In this document: positions 24,099-34,548 of the stretch, piece by piece
Layout: every line of letters begins with the position of its first letter
How positions within the stretch are numbered: position 1 is the stretch's first letter
Source: Hevea brasiliensis
Lineage: Eukaryota; Streptophyta; Magnoliopsida; Malpighiales; Euphorbiaceae
Assembly: GCF_030052815.1 (NCBI RefSeq)
Contig: NC_079507.1
Coordinates: forward strand, 50,913,571-50,977,570
Direction of reading: 5' to 3'
Length of the DNA: 64,000 bases
Notes under the pieces: model-generated
What the model was told of the DNA's origin: nothing
Seen by the model: only the letters and a program-made list of their open reading frames with translations
Databases searched by the model: none
Position numbers and translations under genes: made by a program

Positions 24099-25388
24099 TC
24101 AAGAATAAAATTTAACATCATGCAAGAATCTTTTCTTTTGCTGCCAAGATAAATCAGATGGCAAAACACCACAAGACAAATAATTCACAATATCAACAAA
24201 CCATGGAAGTGCAGATTTCAACACATACAACTGCTCATTCATAAAAAACTCATCAATTGGCACAATATCATCATCTTTATTTTCAGTTTTTATCCTAGAA
24301 AGGTGGTCAGCCACCACATTCTCAACACCTTTTTTATCTCTTATTTCTAAATCAAATTCTTGAAGTAACAAAATCCATCTAATCAATCTAGATTTAGCTT
24401 CTTTCTTGCTCATTAAATACTTTATTGCTGCATAATCAGTAAAAACTATTACCTTTGAGTTAACAAAATAAGAACGGAACTTATTGAGTGCAAATACTAC
24501 CGCAAGGAACTCCTTTTCAGTTGTAGCATAATTAACTTGAGTTTTATCAAGGGATCGACTTGCATAGTAAATGGCATAAGGTTTTCTATCTTTTTGTTGG
24601 CCAAAGACAGCTCCAACAGCAAACTCGCTTGCATCACACATGATTTCGAATGGCAAAGTATGATCCGGGGGTTGCATGATAGGAGTTATTGTTAATACCA
24701 TCTTTAACCTACAAAAAGCAACCATACAATCTTGATTAAAATCAAATTTAACATCATAATTCAAAATATTTGTTAAGGGTTTAGTAAGTTTAGAAAAATC
24801 TTGAATAAATAGCCGGTAAAATCCGGCATGTCCAAGAAAACTCTGCACTCCTTTGACAGTGGTTGGAGGGGGCATTTTTTCAATAATTTCTATTTTGGCT
24901 CTATCCACTTCTATTCCCCTGTTTGAGATCCAATGCCTTAAAACGATCCCCTCTTGGACCATAAAGTGGCATTTCTCCCAATTTAACACCAGATCATTAT
25001 CAGCACACCTCTGCAATATTTTAAATAAATTAGTCAAGCATGAATCAAAATTAGTGCCATATACTAAAAAGTCATCCATGAAGACCTCCATAATTTCTTC
25101 AATAAAATCAGAAAAAATGGCCATCATGCACCTTTGAAAGGTAGCAGGCGCATTACACAATCCAAATGGCATCCTTCGATAAGCAAAGATGCCATAGGGA
25201 CAGGTAAAAGTAGTTTTTTCTTGGTCATCAGGATGGATTGGAATTTGAAAGAAACCAGAATATCTATCTAAGTAATAAAAGTAATAATGGTTGGCTAATC
25301 TTTCTAACATTTGATCCATAAAAGGAAGGGGAAAATGGTCTTTTCTTGTAGCATTGTTCAACTTCCTATAGTCTATGCACATTCTCCA
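24099..25388 (-). pseudogene. Element C reverse transcriptase and RNase H
   Basis: One 427-residue open stretch. RT motifs in order are [54 protein letters not shown] and the catalytic [10 protein letters not shown] (FMDD form). The connection region ([35 protein letters not shown]) is followed by RNase H with [33 protein letters not shown] (Glu present) and [11 protein letters not shown] (Asp present). It ends in VADHLSRI, typical before integrase. It is in frame with the upstream protease region apart from one TAG at 25389-25391. It copies element RNA into DNA, and the catalytic residues look intact. Confidence 0.93.
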
Positions 25389-26471
25389 CTACTTGATTCT
25401 AGTGGATATCAATTCATTATTCTCATTTTTAACAACTGTCACCCCACCTTTTTTTGGTACAACATGCACAGGACTAACCCACTCACTGTCAGAAATGGGG
25501 TAAATAATTCCAGCAGCTAGTAATTTCAGGATTTCCTTTTTCACAATATCCTTCATTGTAGGATTCAATCTTCTTTGGTGTTCAATAGAAGGTCTACTAT
25601 TTGGCTCTAGAAAAATCCTATGCATACAAACTGTTGGACTAATTCCCTTTATATCATTAATTGCATAACCCAAAACTCTCCTATATTCTCTCAAAACTCT
25701 CAACAATTTGTCAATCTCAATATCAGTCAAAGATGCATTAATTATAACAGGATATGTTCCATTTGGTCCAAGAAAAGCATACCTAAGATTGGAAGGAAGA
25801 GGTTTAAGATCTACCTTTAGGGCATCCTCTACCTTTAATGATGGTGGTTTAATCTCCAAAGTTTGCACTTCTTCAAGCTGAAAAATTGTGGCTTCAGGAT
25901 GTGGTGGAGAGCTCTCCATGTGTTGTGCAAAGGCAGCTATGTTATGATTATCATCATCAATGCTCCCACCATTGACTAAGCAATTTTCAAGAGGGTCTTG
26001 TAGATGGTTTTCTCTGAAATGCTCTTGAACAATCTCATCAATAACGTCTACCCGCAAATAAGAATCAACTTCTTCATGTTTCCTTTTCATGGCTGGATTA
26101 ATGTTAAATATCATTTGATCATCTCCCACTCTAAGTGTCAATTTCTCACCCTTTACATCAATTAATGCATCAGCTATTGCCAAAAAGGGTCTTCCCAATA
26201 AGATAGGAATTTTTGTGTCTTCTTCCATATCTAAAATGAAAAAGTCCACCAGAATGTAGAATTTTCCAACCTTGATAGGCACATTTTCTAGAATGCCTTC
26301 TGGATACTTAATTGAACGGTCAGCTAATGAAAGATACATGTTTGTGGGCCTCAACTCTCCCATATTTAGCTTCTCATATATTGAAAGTGGCATTAGGCTG
26401 ACACTAGCTCCAAGGTCATATAAGGCATTTGCCACACAATTATCACCTATATGACAAGGAATGGAAAACAC
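25389..26471 (-). pseudogene. Element C aspartic protease and N-terminal RT region
   Basis: A 360-residue open stretch. The retropepsin-like part is near residues 1-130: NALYDLGASVSLMP, with the active-site motif as DLGA as is common in Athila-type elements, and PILLGRPFLA as the second conserved block. A linker with low similarity follows. The RT entry is near residues 305-345: HRRLNPTMKDIVKKEILKLL and WVSPVHVVPKKGG. A TAG at 25389-25391 ends it just before CIDYRKLN; reading continues in the same frame beyond. The true start of Pol is unclear because Gag-Pol is normally one polyprotein. Confidence 0.88.
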
Positions 26472-26869
26472 ACCCGGATCTTTGAGTTTGGGAGGTAACT
26501 TCTTCTAAATTATAGTACTGCATTGCTCTCCCAAGTTGATGGTGTCATAATCTTCTACCTTCTCTTATTGGTAAGAATCTCCTTTAAAAACTTGGCATAA
26601 TTTGGCATTTGGGATAGTGCCTCAGTGAATGGCACATTAATATACAACTTCTTTAGCACTTCAAGGAATTTGCCAAATTGTTTGTCTAGCTTATGCTTGA
26701 TGAATCTTTAAGGGTAGGGAAGGGTGGGCTTGTAAGGCTCAGGTGGGATGTATGGTTTCTCTCCCTCATCTTGCTCACTTTTGCTTTCTTCTTCTTTTTT
26801 ATTTTTCTTGCTCTCAACTGAATTTTCTTCTTTTGTGCTCTCTTTTTCTTCTCTCTTGTTTTCACTCTC

Positions 26870-28456
26870 TTAACCAACTTTCTTACCACTTCTCAAGGTC
26901 ATAACCTTACATTGTTCATGAGAGTTTTGTGGTTGGCTAGGTAGTTTGCCATAGGATTTGCTTCCTGATAAGCATGCTTGTTGAGCCAATTGAGTCTCCA
27001 ACATACGATTATGGGCTTGTAATTGATCCATGGTTTGTCTCATATGTTGCATTTCTTCCTCCAATTTGCTATTCATCTTGCTTTGTTGAGCAAAAAATTT
27101 CTCCATCATGCTTTCTAAGGTTGGCTTCGGTTTATGAGGTGGAAGGGATTGTTGTGCTCTTGCTTGATATCCAGGTTGTGGCTGCCTTATGGGCTGAAAT
27201 TGAGGCTGAAACTGAGGCCTATTCTGCTGCATGTACTGCTGGTTATGAGCATAATTTGAGCTTTGACCTTGTTGAGCAAAAGTTGCTTGTGGTCTCCATG
27301 TTGAGTTGTTCACATTAAAGTAAGAATTTTCCATAGGTTTCTGTTGATAACCTCCTGCATAAGCAGTTTATTCTTGCAAATAATCATCACCATAATAAGA
27401 GTAATGAACTCCACAACTTTGAGTTCCATCTGTGTAGGTAACTTGTTGCATAGTTGTAGGAGTTGAGGTTGTTGCCTTTGTGCAAAAATCACTAAGAAGC
27501 TAAGTCAACTGATCAAATCTTGCATTCATGTAGCTAAATGAGTCAAGTTCATAAATCCCAACCTTCTTTGGCTCAAGTGCTCTAGGATTTCCCCATAAAT
27601 GGGTATTATGAGCAATCTTCTCTAATAGATCATAGCATTCTTCACTTGTCATTCTCATGAAATCTCCTCCTGCTTATGAATCAATTGTGTTTCTTATGGC
27701 TGGAGTAACTCTGGTGTAGAAATTCTAAACAATCATCCATTTGGGTATTTCATGATGAGGACACTACCTTTCAAGCTCCTTAAATCTCATCTAAGATTCA
27801 TACAAAGTTTCATCATCCCTTGGCTTAAAAGCTACCATCAAATTCCTCAAATGAGTGGTCTTCCCAGGTGGGAAAAATTGAGATAGAAAAGCTTGAGATA
27901 GCTGCTCCCAAGTAGCTATAGTAGCTTATGGAAGTGAGTCATACCACTCTAATGCTGAATCCCGAAGAGAGAATAGAAATAAGGTGAGTCGAATCACTTC
28001 ATCTGAAACTCCAGGCTGTCTTTGTGTGCCACATATCATCAAAAATTTCTTCAAATAAGAATGAGGATTTTCAAGTGGACTACCTCCAAATTATGAATTC
28101 TGAACCATTTGAATGAGACCAGTCTTTAACTCAAATTGATTAGCTCCAATAATAGGTCTGTTATCTCTCACATCTGCACATCTAGGAAAAGCATAATCTA
28201 ACATGGATCTTCTCTGAGGATCATTTTGAATAACAACTTCATTCTGCCTGTTTTGCTCATTTTCTCCATTATCTTCACCAATAGCTCTATTTTGATTCTC
28301 CATATTTTCAATTTTCTACTCTTGGTCAAACCTTTGTTGTTCTTCTTTTTCTGCTTCCTTTCTCCTCTTAGATTCCTTTTTGTTGGCTTGACAGAATTTT
28401 TCAATTTCAGGGTTGAACAACAATTCAGTATCACTTGTGCTTTTCGATCTTCTCAT
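26870..28456 (-). pseudogene. Element C gag
   Basis: A start codon at 28454-28456 opens MRRSKSTSDTELLFNPEI, a basic and Glu-rich N-terminus. A TAG at 28316-28318 interrupts it; the same frame continues at 28303 with PQRRSMLDYAFPRCADVRDN and GANQFELKTGLIQMVQNS, matching the start of plant gypsy capsid regions. The middle (about 27500-28090) is broken by several stops. A Gln-rich C-terminal part (26870-27334) contains a coiled-coil-like MMEKFFAQQSKMNSKLEEEM segment and ends CKVMTLRSGK, usual before the protease in this lineage. Gag would form the virus-like particle; no zinc knuckle is seen. Confidence 0.82.
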
Positions 28457-28570
28457 AAACAAGAAAAGTACCTGAAAAACATAAGGAACAGCAGTGAAAA
28501 TAAAAGAAAATAAAAATTTTAATCAGCTTAAAACAATTAAAATCCAACTTAAAAACAAATAATTCCCCTA

Positions 28571-28581
28571 CAACGGCGCCA
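28571..28581 (-). other. Element C primer-binding site (tRNA-Asp)
   Basis: The minus strand reads TGGCGCCGTTG, complementary to the 3' end of plant tRNA-Asp(GTC), six bases from the 5' LTR at 28588. The next bases (TAGGGGAAT) deviate from full pairing. Confidence 0.88.
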
Positions 28582-28587
28582 AAAACT

Positions 28588-30088
28588 TGATGTGTTAGCT
28601 ATGAAATAACTTCCGCAAGTGCACGAGTCACAGTAGTATAGTTTTAAAAAATAATATCGTTCCCACAGGGAATTATGCTTAAATTGAAAATAAAATGATA
28701 AGCTAATTAGAATGATAAAATCTAAAGATATTAAAAATGAAATTTAAAATTAAAATTGGTATTTGAGGAATTTAAACTAAATCAAACAATTAACTAAATT
28801 AATTAGACTAGATTACCAAAATTTAAATTGAAATAGCTAATTATGAAATTTGGGAGGAATTAAATCTAAATTCAATAAAAATTAAAGTGATTCTAGAGAT
28901 AGGGTTTTCAATATTGTTTGCATGTGGTTTATCCCTAATAGAGCCAAACACATAAGAATTGCAATTTTAAGGGAAATCAATTCTTAGTTCTTTGAAACCT
29001 TTTTCAAGCATTTTAAAGTTGGTATTCATCAAATCAAACCCTATTTTCACGGTATTTCAAACCTAACAAAAACCCAATTAAAGCTCTAATTGATTTTGGA
29101 AAGTCCCCTTAATCCTCTTAGCTTATCTCTAACACCAAGAAAACTAAGTTTATTGCAAGATTATCTATCCCAAACATTTACTTTTTAGTCTATCTGTCAA
29201 GGATTAAAACTTAACTTAACGAGAGCCCATTCATCAAGCAAGGCAACAAGCTCACAAGTAATAAATCAAAATGCAGCAAATCTCATTTAAATGACTAAAT
29301 CAGTTAAAAAACCACAATATAAAGTAATATTTACAAACCTATCTCTAGAATCTCAAAGATCTACTCACAAATCATGGTTTCAAGATAAACCCAAGTATAG
29401 AAAAGAAGAAATAATGAAAATCTAAGCTAAGAAACAGAAAAACCCAGTAAAATGATGAAGAATCTGCTGCTGGAGAGTTGCAGAAAATGTCCTCTGCTAC
29501 TCTGCAAAACTAGATTTCAGGAGATCCTCTTCCTCTCCCTCTTTCTTGCAAAATCTCCCTCTCTTTCTTCTTATGGAAAGAAAGAGATCAAGGAGCTTTT
29601 ATATGGTTCAGAGGTCTGCCCTAGAATGGGTAAAAAGGTAGAAGATTCTAGAGAAAGTGATGTATTAAATCAGAGTAATAAAAGTACCACGTCAGCCATT
29701 TTCAGTAAAACGACACAAGCTGAATCGTTGTGTCGCGCCTTGTATCGCAGGTTGTGAAACTGACTGCCCGAGAAAAACTACATATCTGACAATCGACACA
29801 ACCTGTGACACAAGCTGTGTCGCAGGTTGTGCAACTTTCAGTCTCATTAACTCAACTTCAAAATTTTGCAATTCAACTCTAATTTCTTCCAAATGGCTGT
29901 TCTGATCAAAATATACCAAAATTCTCCAAATTTAACCTATAAAACACATAAATTCCAAAAATTAAACTAAGAAGTGTAAAAAGGCAAAATTGACTAAATA
30001 TATACTAATATCTATAGTAATAGCTATGCACAATAGTAAATTATGTGTAAAAATTATACCTAAATGATGATATAAAATGCATGCATCA
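28588..30088 (-). repeat. Element C right (5') LTR
   Basis: 1501 bp, starting TGATGTGTTAGC and ending ATGCATCA, followed by AGTAG. It drives transcription on the minus strand. The short plus-strand open frame at 29452-29757 is a by-product shared in part with the other LTR. Confidence 0.92.
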
Positions 30089-30093
30089 AGTAG

Positions 30094-30313
30094 AGCTTCC
30101 CAAATTTATATATTTTGTGATCACAAGTTGGATGAGCTAAAATTTCCCATTAGATAGTTTAGGTTATGGCTAGACTCTGTCCAGTTAGTTTCTTGAATTG
30201 GGACTTAGAGTATGGGCTTCATGATTATGCTATAATAGTTAGGCTTACTATGGGCTTTGGGGCCTTATGCTGATCTAAGTCCTACTGCTAGTCCAACCCA
30301 TAATTTGGGACAT
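30094..30313 (+). repeat. Composite B right inverted arm, outer part
   Basis: Continuation of 18083-18415 across element C. It pairs with the outer ~220 bp of 16981-17537 and ends at TAATTTGGGACATGAC. Confidence 0.8.
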
Positions 30314-30322
30314 GACAAAGTA

Positions 30323-30663
30323 TGGTATCAAAGCCAACCTCTCTCAAGTACGGTGTGGTTCGGGGATGAACTAGGCAGAATCTGGTGGGCCTGTAATAAC
30401 CCACCTCTTTGGGATGGCAGTGGCCACGTGGAGAACGCTGCAGTAAAGGGCTGGGCGTTACTTGAGGTCCAGGGCAAGGGCAGGAATGAACCAAGTCTCA
30501 CATCAAAAAGGGAGGGGAAAGTGATGGGCTATATAAGTGGCAAGCCTTCTAATCTGGATAGCATGCTTTTGGACCTCAAAGAAGGGGTCCAAAGGATAAA
30601 GTCGTGAGGTCCAGTGGGCCAAAGTGGACAATACTATCTAGTGGGCCAAGAAGGGGCGTTACA
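30323..30663 (+). mobile_element. TRIM-like tail: primer site plus 272-bp LTR-like unit
   Basis: A primer-site-like TGGTATCAAAGCC (30323-30335, near tRNA-iMet) is followed after about 56 bp by a unit running TGTAATAACCC (30392) to GGGGCGTTACA (30663), preceded by purine-rich GGTGGGCC. Inside the unit a TATA box (CTATATAAG, 30530-30538) follows CAAGTCTCACATC, a common plant short-LTR promoter layout. A matching upstream LTR is not present, so this is a solo or chimeric terminus. The 116-residue open frame across it is not a gene. Confidence 0.6.
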
Positions 30664-30664
30664 A

Positions 30665-32003
30665 CTCGAATAAGAGCTATCTTTAGATCCTTACCCTTTC
30701 TAGTTTCTCAAGCCTGATCCTATAAAATCGGATCATAGAGTCTTATACAAGTTTCTAAAAATTTATACATATCATAAACATCCTATTCTATGCTCTTAGG
30801 AACCATGAAATCATGTTTTGGAATCTTAGAAAAGAAGGGAGAAAAAGTCAGGAAAAACCCACTTCAGCTATCAAAGTCCTGAACTTTGGTTTTTGAAGTC
30901 TTAGGCTTTGAATAACACTTTTGTCTAGTGGTGACTTTAGTTGTCGAAGTCTTAGACTTTGGCTGCCAAACCTTGAATTTTTTTTTAGATTTTTTCTAAA
31001 AACCACATGCTTCAGCTGTCGCCGAACCTGAGAATTTTTAGAATTCATAACCTATAGATTTCTTCTCCCATCAACACCCAAACTCATTTCAAAGTTTTAA
31101 AACACAATCTCATCACATATACACATTTTTGGGGCCTAAAACAACTTGAAAATATGCTTAATACCCAGAAACATTAATCAAAAACTCAAATACTAGGTTT
31201 TCCCCAAACCCAACTTAGCATATACATGGATTTCTTCAAATCCATCAACAGAAACTCACCATTTAAGGCCTATAACACTTAAACATAACTATTCTAACCA
31301 TAAAACATATAACTTCAATAGAAGATCACAAAACCCTAACCCTAACATGTATAAATTTTCCCAAAACTTAATTAAAAAGTAACTTGAAGTTATAGAAACC
31401 TCATCCCTCATCAACTTTCTTAGATCTACCCATTAGATTAAGAAGGAGAGAAGATTATCTCTTTTCTTGGAGCTTAGAGGTGAGAGAACCACAACTTCAA
31501 AGCTCGAATATTCTCTTCCACACATCTAAATAAAAAGAATCCACCTCCAAATCTTCAAAAAACTCAAGAAATTCTCTTTAAAAAGCTCCTTGTATGCCCC
31601 AAAGTTCAGCGAGAGAGGAAAGAAGAAAACGCTAAGTGTTTTTGGCAGTAAAATAAGCTTTGGACCCTTTTTATACCCTCTCTGTAGAGGGATTTTCGGC
31701 TGTCAAAAGTCCAGCTTTTGGTTGCCGGAGTCTATTCTATCCTAAAGAGTTTTTGAATAAGAAAAGGGGTTTCGGCTGCTAAAAGCCAATACTTCAGCCG
31801 CCAAAACTCCTTGTACTAGAAACACTCACTTAAATTTTTTAAAATATTTTTCATTCTTAAATACATTTTAAATATTTCAAACCCATATACATGAATATGC
31901 TTTCACACCTTATCGCCACTCCTTTATCAGTGAAGTTTTAATTTTCATCAGAATATTTCGTCAAGGACAGGTATTCCGATATCAAGAAATGGTGGGTATT
32001 ACA
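30665..32003 (-). repeat. Element A right (5') LTR, second part
   Basis: Aligns by eye with about 7735-8951 and 10666-10787 of the left LTR. Ends GGGTATTACA followed by TATAT. Together with 16063-16980 it gives about 2257 bp. Confidence 0.88.
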
Positions 32004-32365
32004 TATATTATTGATTTGATTTGATATATGGGAATTTTGAGATTAACCGCTTCCTTATTCCTATGGATTTATTGTCAATGACAACCTATATATTTTCTTT
32101 TCTAACGCTTAATTGCACAAGGAAAATGTATCCTATAAGTGAAACATATGCATACCTTTGTTTACTAACAAAACCAAAGAGGAAATGAAAGTTACATATA
32201 TTATTTTGATGAGGGAAAAACTTACATTTTATCAAGTTTATCGTAGATTTAAAATACAAATATATAGATTTCACTATGCATAATGTGCTTTAAAATTATA
32301 ACGGATCAAGTCTAAATAAAAATTTTTCACTTTGATGTGCTGATGCTTTAAATAAGATTGAGTTA

Positions 32366-32410
<45 letters not shown>
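32366..32410. repeat. (ATT)15 microsatellite
   Basis: Forty-five bp of perfect ATT repeats about 800 bp upstream of the zinc-finger gene. The flanking 32009-32365 is AT-rich with nothing else recognised. Confidence 0.95.
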
Positions 32411-32738
32411 TATTTGATGTGATGCTGTCAATAACTTTTGGTTTAATAATATTAAAATTATCTTTAAGAATATAAAATTAGGAATTTAAAAAGCATAATT
32501 TAGAAAAAGAAAGATGAGACAAGAGGCAAAGCTAAGGAATTTCTTTAGCGCTGGCAGTTGTCCAATCTCTAGTTGCATTTTCTTCTTTTATTTCCTCATC
32601 AATTCCTCTCCTTAATTTATATATTTTATCCTTTTACTTTTTTCTTCTTCAATCTCCTTTGGCTTGCAAAAGTTGCACTTTCCTTTTTATATCTTTGATT
32701 GAAGATAAAAAAAAATTGCAAGTGATACCAATCAACTT

Positions 32739-32830
32739 TAGCTTGTGGTGCTGAAATTGTCTCCAAAATTATGAGGTTTCGAGTTCGAGTTCAATCAGAA
32801 CTAAATATTGTAACCAAAAAGAAAAATATA
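32739..32830 (+). mobile_element. Possible tRNA-derived SINE remnant
   Basis: An A-box-like TAGCTTGTGGTG (32739-32750) and a B-box-like GGTTTCGAGTTCGAG (32775-32789) are spaced about 25 bp apart, followed by an AAATATTGTAACCAAAAAG-type end. This looks like the pol III promoter of a plant SINE head. Both boxes are imperfect and no target duplication was found. Confidence 0.35.
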
Positions 32831-33096
32831 AGTAATTCTTTAATCTACGTTGAAGCCAAAGTAAGAAATGTTGTCCTTATGTGTGAGGATTACTAGTTGG
32901 AAGGGCAAAATTATTATAATGTTGGACCTTGCTAAATTCCAATTGCTGGTTACGAAAAATTTCGTTGATATCCTCGGTGTTAGGGTTTATTTTGTCTCAA
33001 TCTCTCACCCCTTAGACCATGTCCCTTATTTAACTCTTTTCTCCATTTTCATTCAACATCTCACCTCTATCACCTATCTTAAATTTTACCTCTACC

Positions 33097-33150
33097 ATGG
33101 CTGCTGAGCTTAGCCTTCTCCCCCTGACCCAATCCACCACGAAAAACTAG
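33097..33150 (+). promoter_or_regulatory. Short upstream open reading frame
   Basis: An ATG in CCATGG context opens a 17-codon frame ending in TAG, 53 bases before the zinc-finger start and in a different frame. If transcribed it could reduce translation of the downstream gene. It could also mark a frameshifted original N-terminus. Confidence 0.4.
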
Positions 33151-33203
33151 CTCAAACCCAACAAAATCAACAACAAAACGCTTCTTCATCATCAATTTCC
33201 TGG

Positions 33204-33821
33204 ATGTGGAACCCTAACCAAGCTCAAGAAGATGACTCATGGGAGGTCAGAGCCTTTGAAGAGGACACAGGTAATGTAATGGGCACCACTTGGCCTCCGC
33301 GCTCTTATACTTGCACCTTTTGCAGAAAGGAATTCCGTTCAGCTCAAGCCCTAGGTGGTCATATGAATGTGCACCGCCGTGACCGTGCTAGGCTCCACCA
33401 GACAGTATTACAACCTTCACCTGGTTCAATCAACCCCCCTAGCTCATCGACTTCCACTTCTTCTTCCTCTAGTATCTTAATCCCAGCTCAAGAATTTTCC
33501 ACTACTGGTGGTAGGTTATGCCTGCTCTACAAATTACCTAACCCTAATGGGGTTTTCTCTCCCACAGCTATGAATGCATGTGCTATTGACTCTCCTACTC
33601 TTCTCTCCATCTCACCATATCCCCACAGTAACTTGATTGGGCAATCTCTTAACTGTCCAGTAGCTTCCCCAGTGATAAATGCTTCTCATTTTTACTCAAG
33701 CAAACCCAAACCTGCTTCCTCTTTTGACAAATGCAAGGAATTGGGAAACGAAGAACTTGATCTAGAGTTGAGGCTCGGACACAGTTTGACAAAATCATCT
33801 TCATCATCATCGACATCATAA
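33204..33821 (+). CDS. SUPERMAN/ZFP10-type single C2H2 zinc-finger transcriptional repressor
   Basis: A 205-residue intronless protein. The N-terminus carries [14 protein letters not shown] (residues 9-22) and WPPRSYTC. One plant-specific C2H2 finger spans about residues 35-57 (Cys37, Cys40, His53, His57) with the QALGGH signature at 48-53, followed by a basic VHRRDRARL segment that aids DNA binding and nuclear entry. A Ser/Pro-rich linker follows. Near the C-terminus DLELRL (186-191) is an EAR repression motif that recruits TOPLESS-type co-repressors. Known relatives (SUPERMAN, RABBIT EARS, ZFP10/11) control organ boundaries, petals or cell proliferation; which orthologue this is cannot be told by eye. 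The start is the first in-frame ATG, but codons upstream to 33114 are also open and look coding (see findings). It is the only intact cellular gene in the window. Confidence 0.93.
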   Translation: MWNPNQAQEDDSWEVRAFEEDTGNVMGTTWPPRSYTCTFCRKEFRSAQALGGHMNVHRRDRARLHQTVLQPSPGSINPPSSSTSTSSSSSILIPAQEFSTTGGRLCLLYKLPNPNGVFSPTAMNACAIDSPTLLSISPYPHSNLIGQSLNCPVASPVINASHFYSSKPKPASSFDKCKELGNEELDLELRLGHSLTKSSSSSSTS

Positions 33822-34089
33822 TTCGATAACCAGAAAAGCTTAATTAGAGTGGGAGTATGATTTGTTTGCAACTGATGTTAGTGTGGAAGATAAAGTCTAT
33901 TTTGATGGACTTGTGTGCGAGATTTTTTTTTGTTTTTTCAATCAATGATGAGTATGAGAGTGCCTCTGTGTGTGAGAGAGATCAGACAGATAAATTTTAG
34001 GTGCCATGGAAAGTGAAGAGGAAGAAAAGATGAGCACCATGTAAATTCAAAAGAGGAAAAAAAAATGAATGATTTAATTCTTTTTGAAG

Positions 34090-34095
34090 AATAAA
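34090..34095 (+). terminator. Candidate polyadenylation signal
   Basis: AATAAA about 270 bases after the zinc-finger stop codon, in AT-rich DNA. Plausible position for a plant 3' UTR, but short signals like this are common by chance. Confidence 0.3.
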
Positions 34096-34404
34096 AGAAA
34101 CAAGATTAGTAATCTCCTAGTAAAGCATGCAATGCACTGTCATTTTCTGTTACAGATGTACGTATAAAGTAATTGTCTGGGCAAACGTTTCCGTGGGGAT
34201 TATTTCTCAAGCAATTAAGGCTTGTAGGACTCACACTCTTTTTTTAGTTAAAAAAAATGTTTGAATTCATGTAGAGTTGAGGATCAGATCAAAATTTGCC
34301 ATCTCTTTTTCCTGATGCTCCTGATGATCAACCAAAGGGGGAATTAATTGGGAGTATAGACGATTATTCCCTACGTTGCTAGGCTTGTAACACCTAGCTT
34401 CATA

Positions 34405-34548
34405 GGCTAATTATTAGGTACACCCGGTGTACTAAAAAATAGTGCTCACTCTCTCACAGAAAGTGGGTCCTTCCTATTATATAGGAAGTGGGTCTCACAT
34501 GATTGTGAGAGAAGGTGTATGTACACCGGGTGCACCTAATAATTCCTC
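34405..34548. mobile_element. 144-bp Mutator-type MITE
   Basis: Terminal inverted repeats of 24 bp with one mismatch (34409-34432 against 34521-34544, AATTATTAGGTACACCCGGT type). Identical 9-bp flanks AGCTTCATA at 34396-34404 and 34549-34557 fit the 9-bp duplication typical of Mutator-like elements. The interior has a second inverted pair (GGAAGTGGGTC and complement). It lies about 580 bp downstream of the zinc-finger gene. Confidence 0.85.

Larger units (their letters stand above)
18416..30088 (-). mobile_element. Element C: Athila-like Ty3-gypsy retrotransposon, full length
   Basis: Perfect 5-bp duplications AGTAG flank it at 18411-18415 and 30089-30093. The two LTRs are 1501 bp each with TGATG...CATCA ends. 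The primer site is complementary to tRNA-Asp, as in the Athila lineage. Minus-strand order is gag, protease, reverse transcriptase-RNase H, integrase, then about 3 kb of non-coding DNA before the 3' LTR, where Athila elements can carry an env-like gene; none is readable here. Damage is limited: single stops in gag, at the protease-RT junction, after RNase H and in integrase, plus at least one frameshift. It is the most recent layer of nest 1. Confidence 0.92.
16981..30663. mobile_element. Composite B: inverted-repeat LTR structure, split by element C
   Basis: Inserted into the right LTR of element A, with ACAA at 16977-16980 and 30661-30664 as a possible short target duplication. Its outer arm (16981-17537) is inverted relative to 18083-18415 joined to 30094-30313, about 557 against 553 bp, around a 545-bp spacer. 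After the right arm come a tRNA-iMet-like primer site and a 272-bp LTR-like unit ending at 30663. No coding sequence belongs to B itself. It looks like two head-to-head LTR fragments plus a TRIM-like tail, although a foldback element is an alternative. Confidence 0.65.
6815..32003 (-). mobile_element. Element A: Tekay-like Ty3-gypsy retrotransposon, host of nest 1
   Basis: The element is bounded by 5-bp duplications TATAT at 6810-6814 and 32004-32008. Its LTRs begin TGTAA and end TTACA on the plus strand. Coding is on the minus strand in the order gag, protease, reverse transcriptase, RNase H, integrase, then a chromodomain-like remnant. That order plus integrase wording ending in FHVSMLRK indicates a chromovirus of the Tekay/Del type. 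The primer site matches tRNA-iMet. After removing later insertions the LTRs are about 2254 and 2257 bp. Every coding domain is broken. Later insertions are the solo LTR 8952-10665 and the composite 16981-30663. Confidence 0.9.

Noticed and set aside
26974..27318. 114-codon plus-strand frame
   Set aside because: Antisense to the Gln-rich gag segment of element C.
30257..30607. 116-codon frame
   Set aside because: Crosses the composite B arm, primer site and 272-bp LTR-like unit, so it is a chance frame over repeat junctions.
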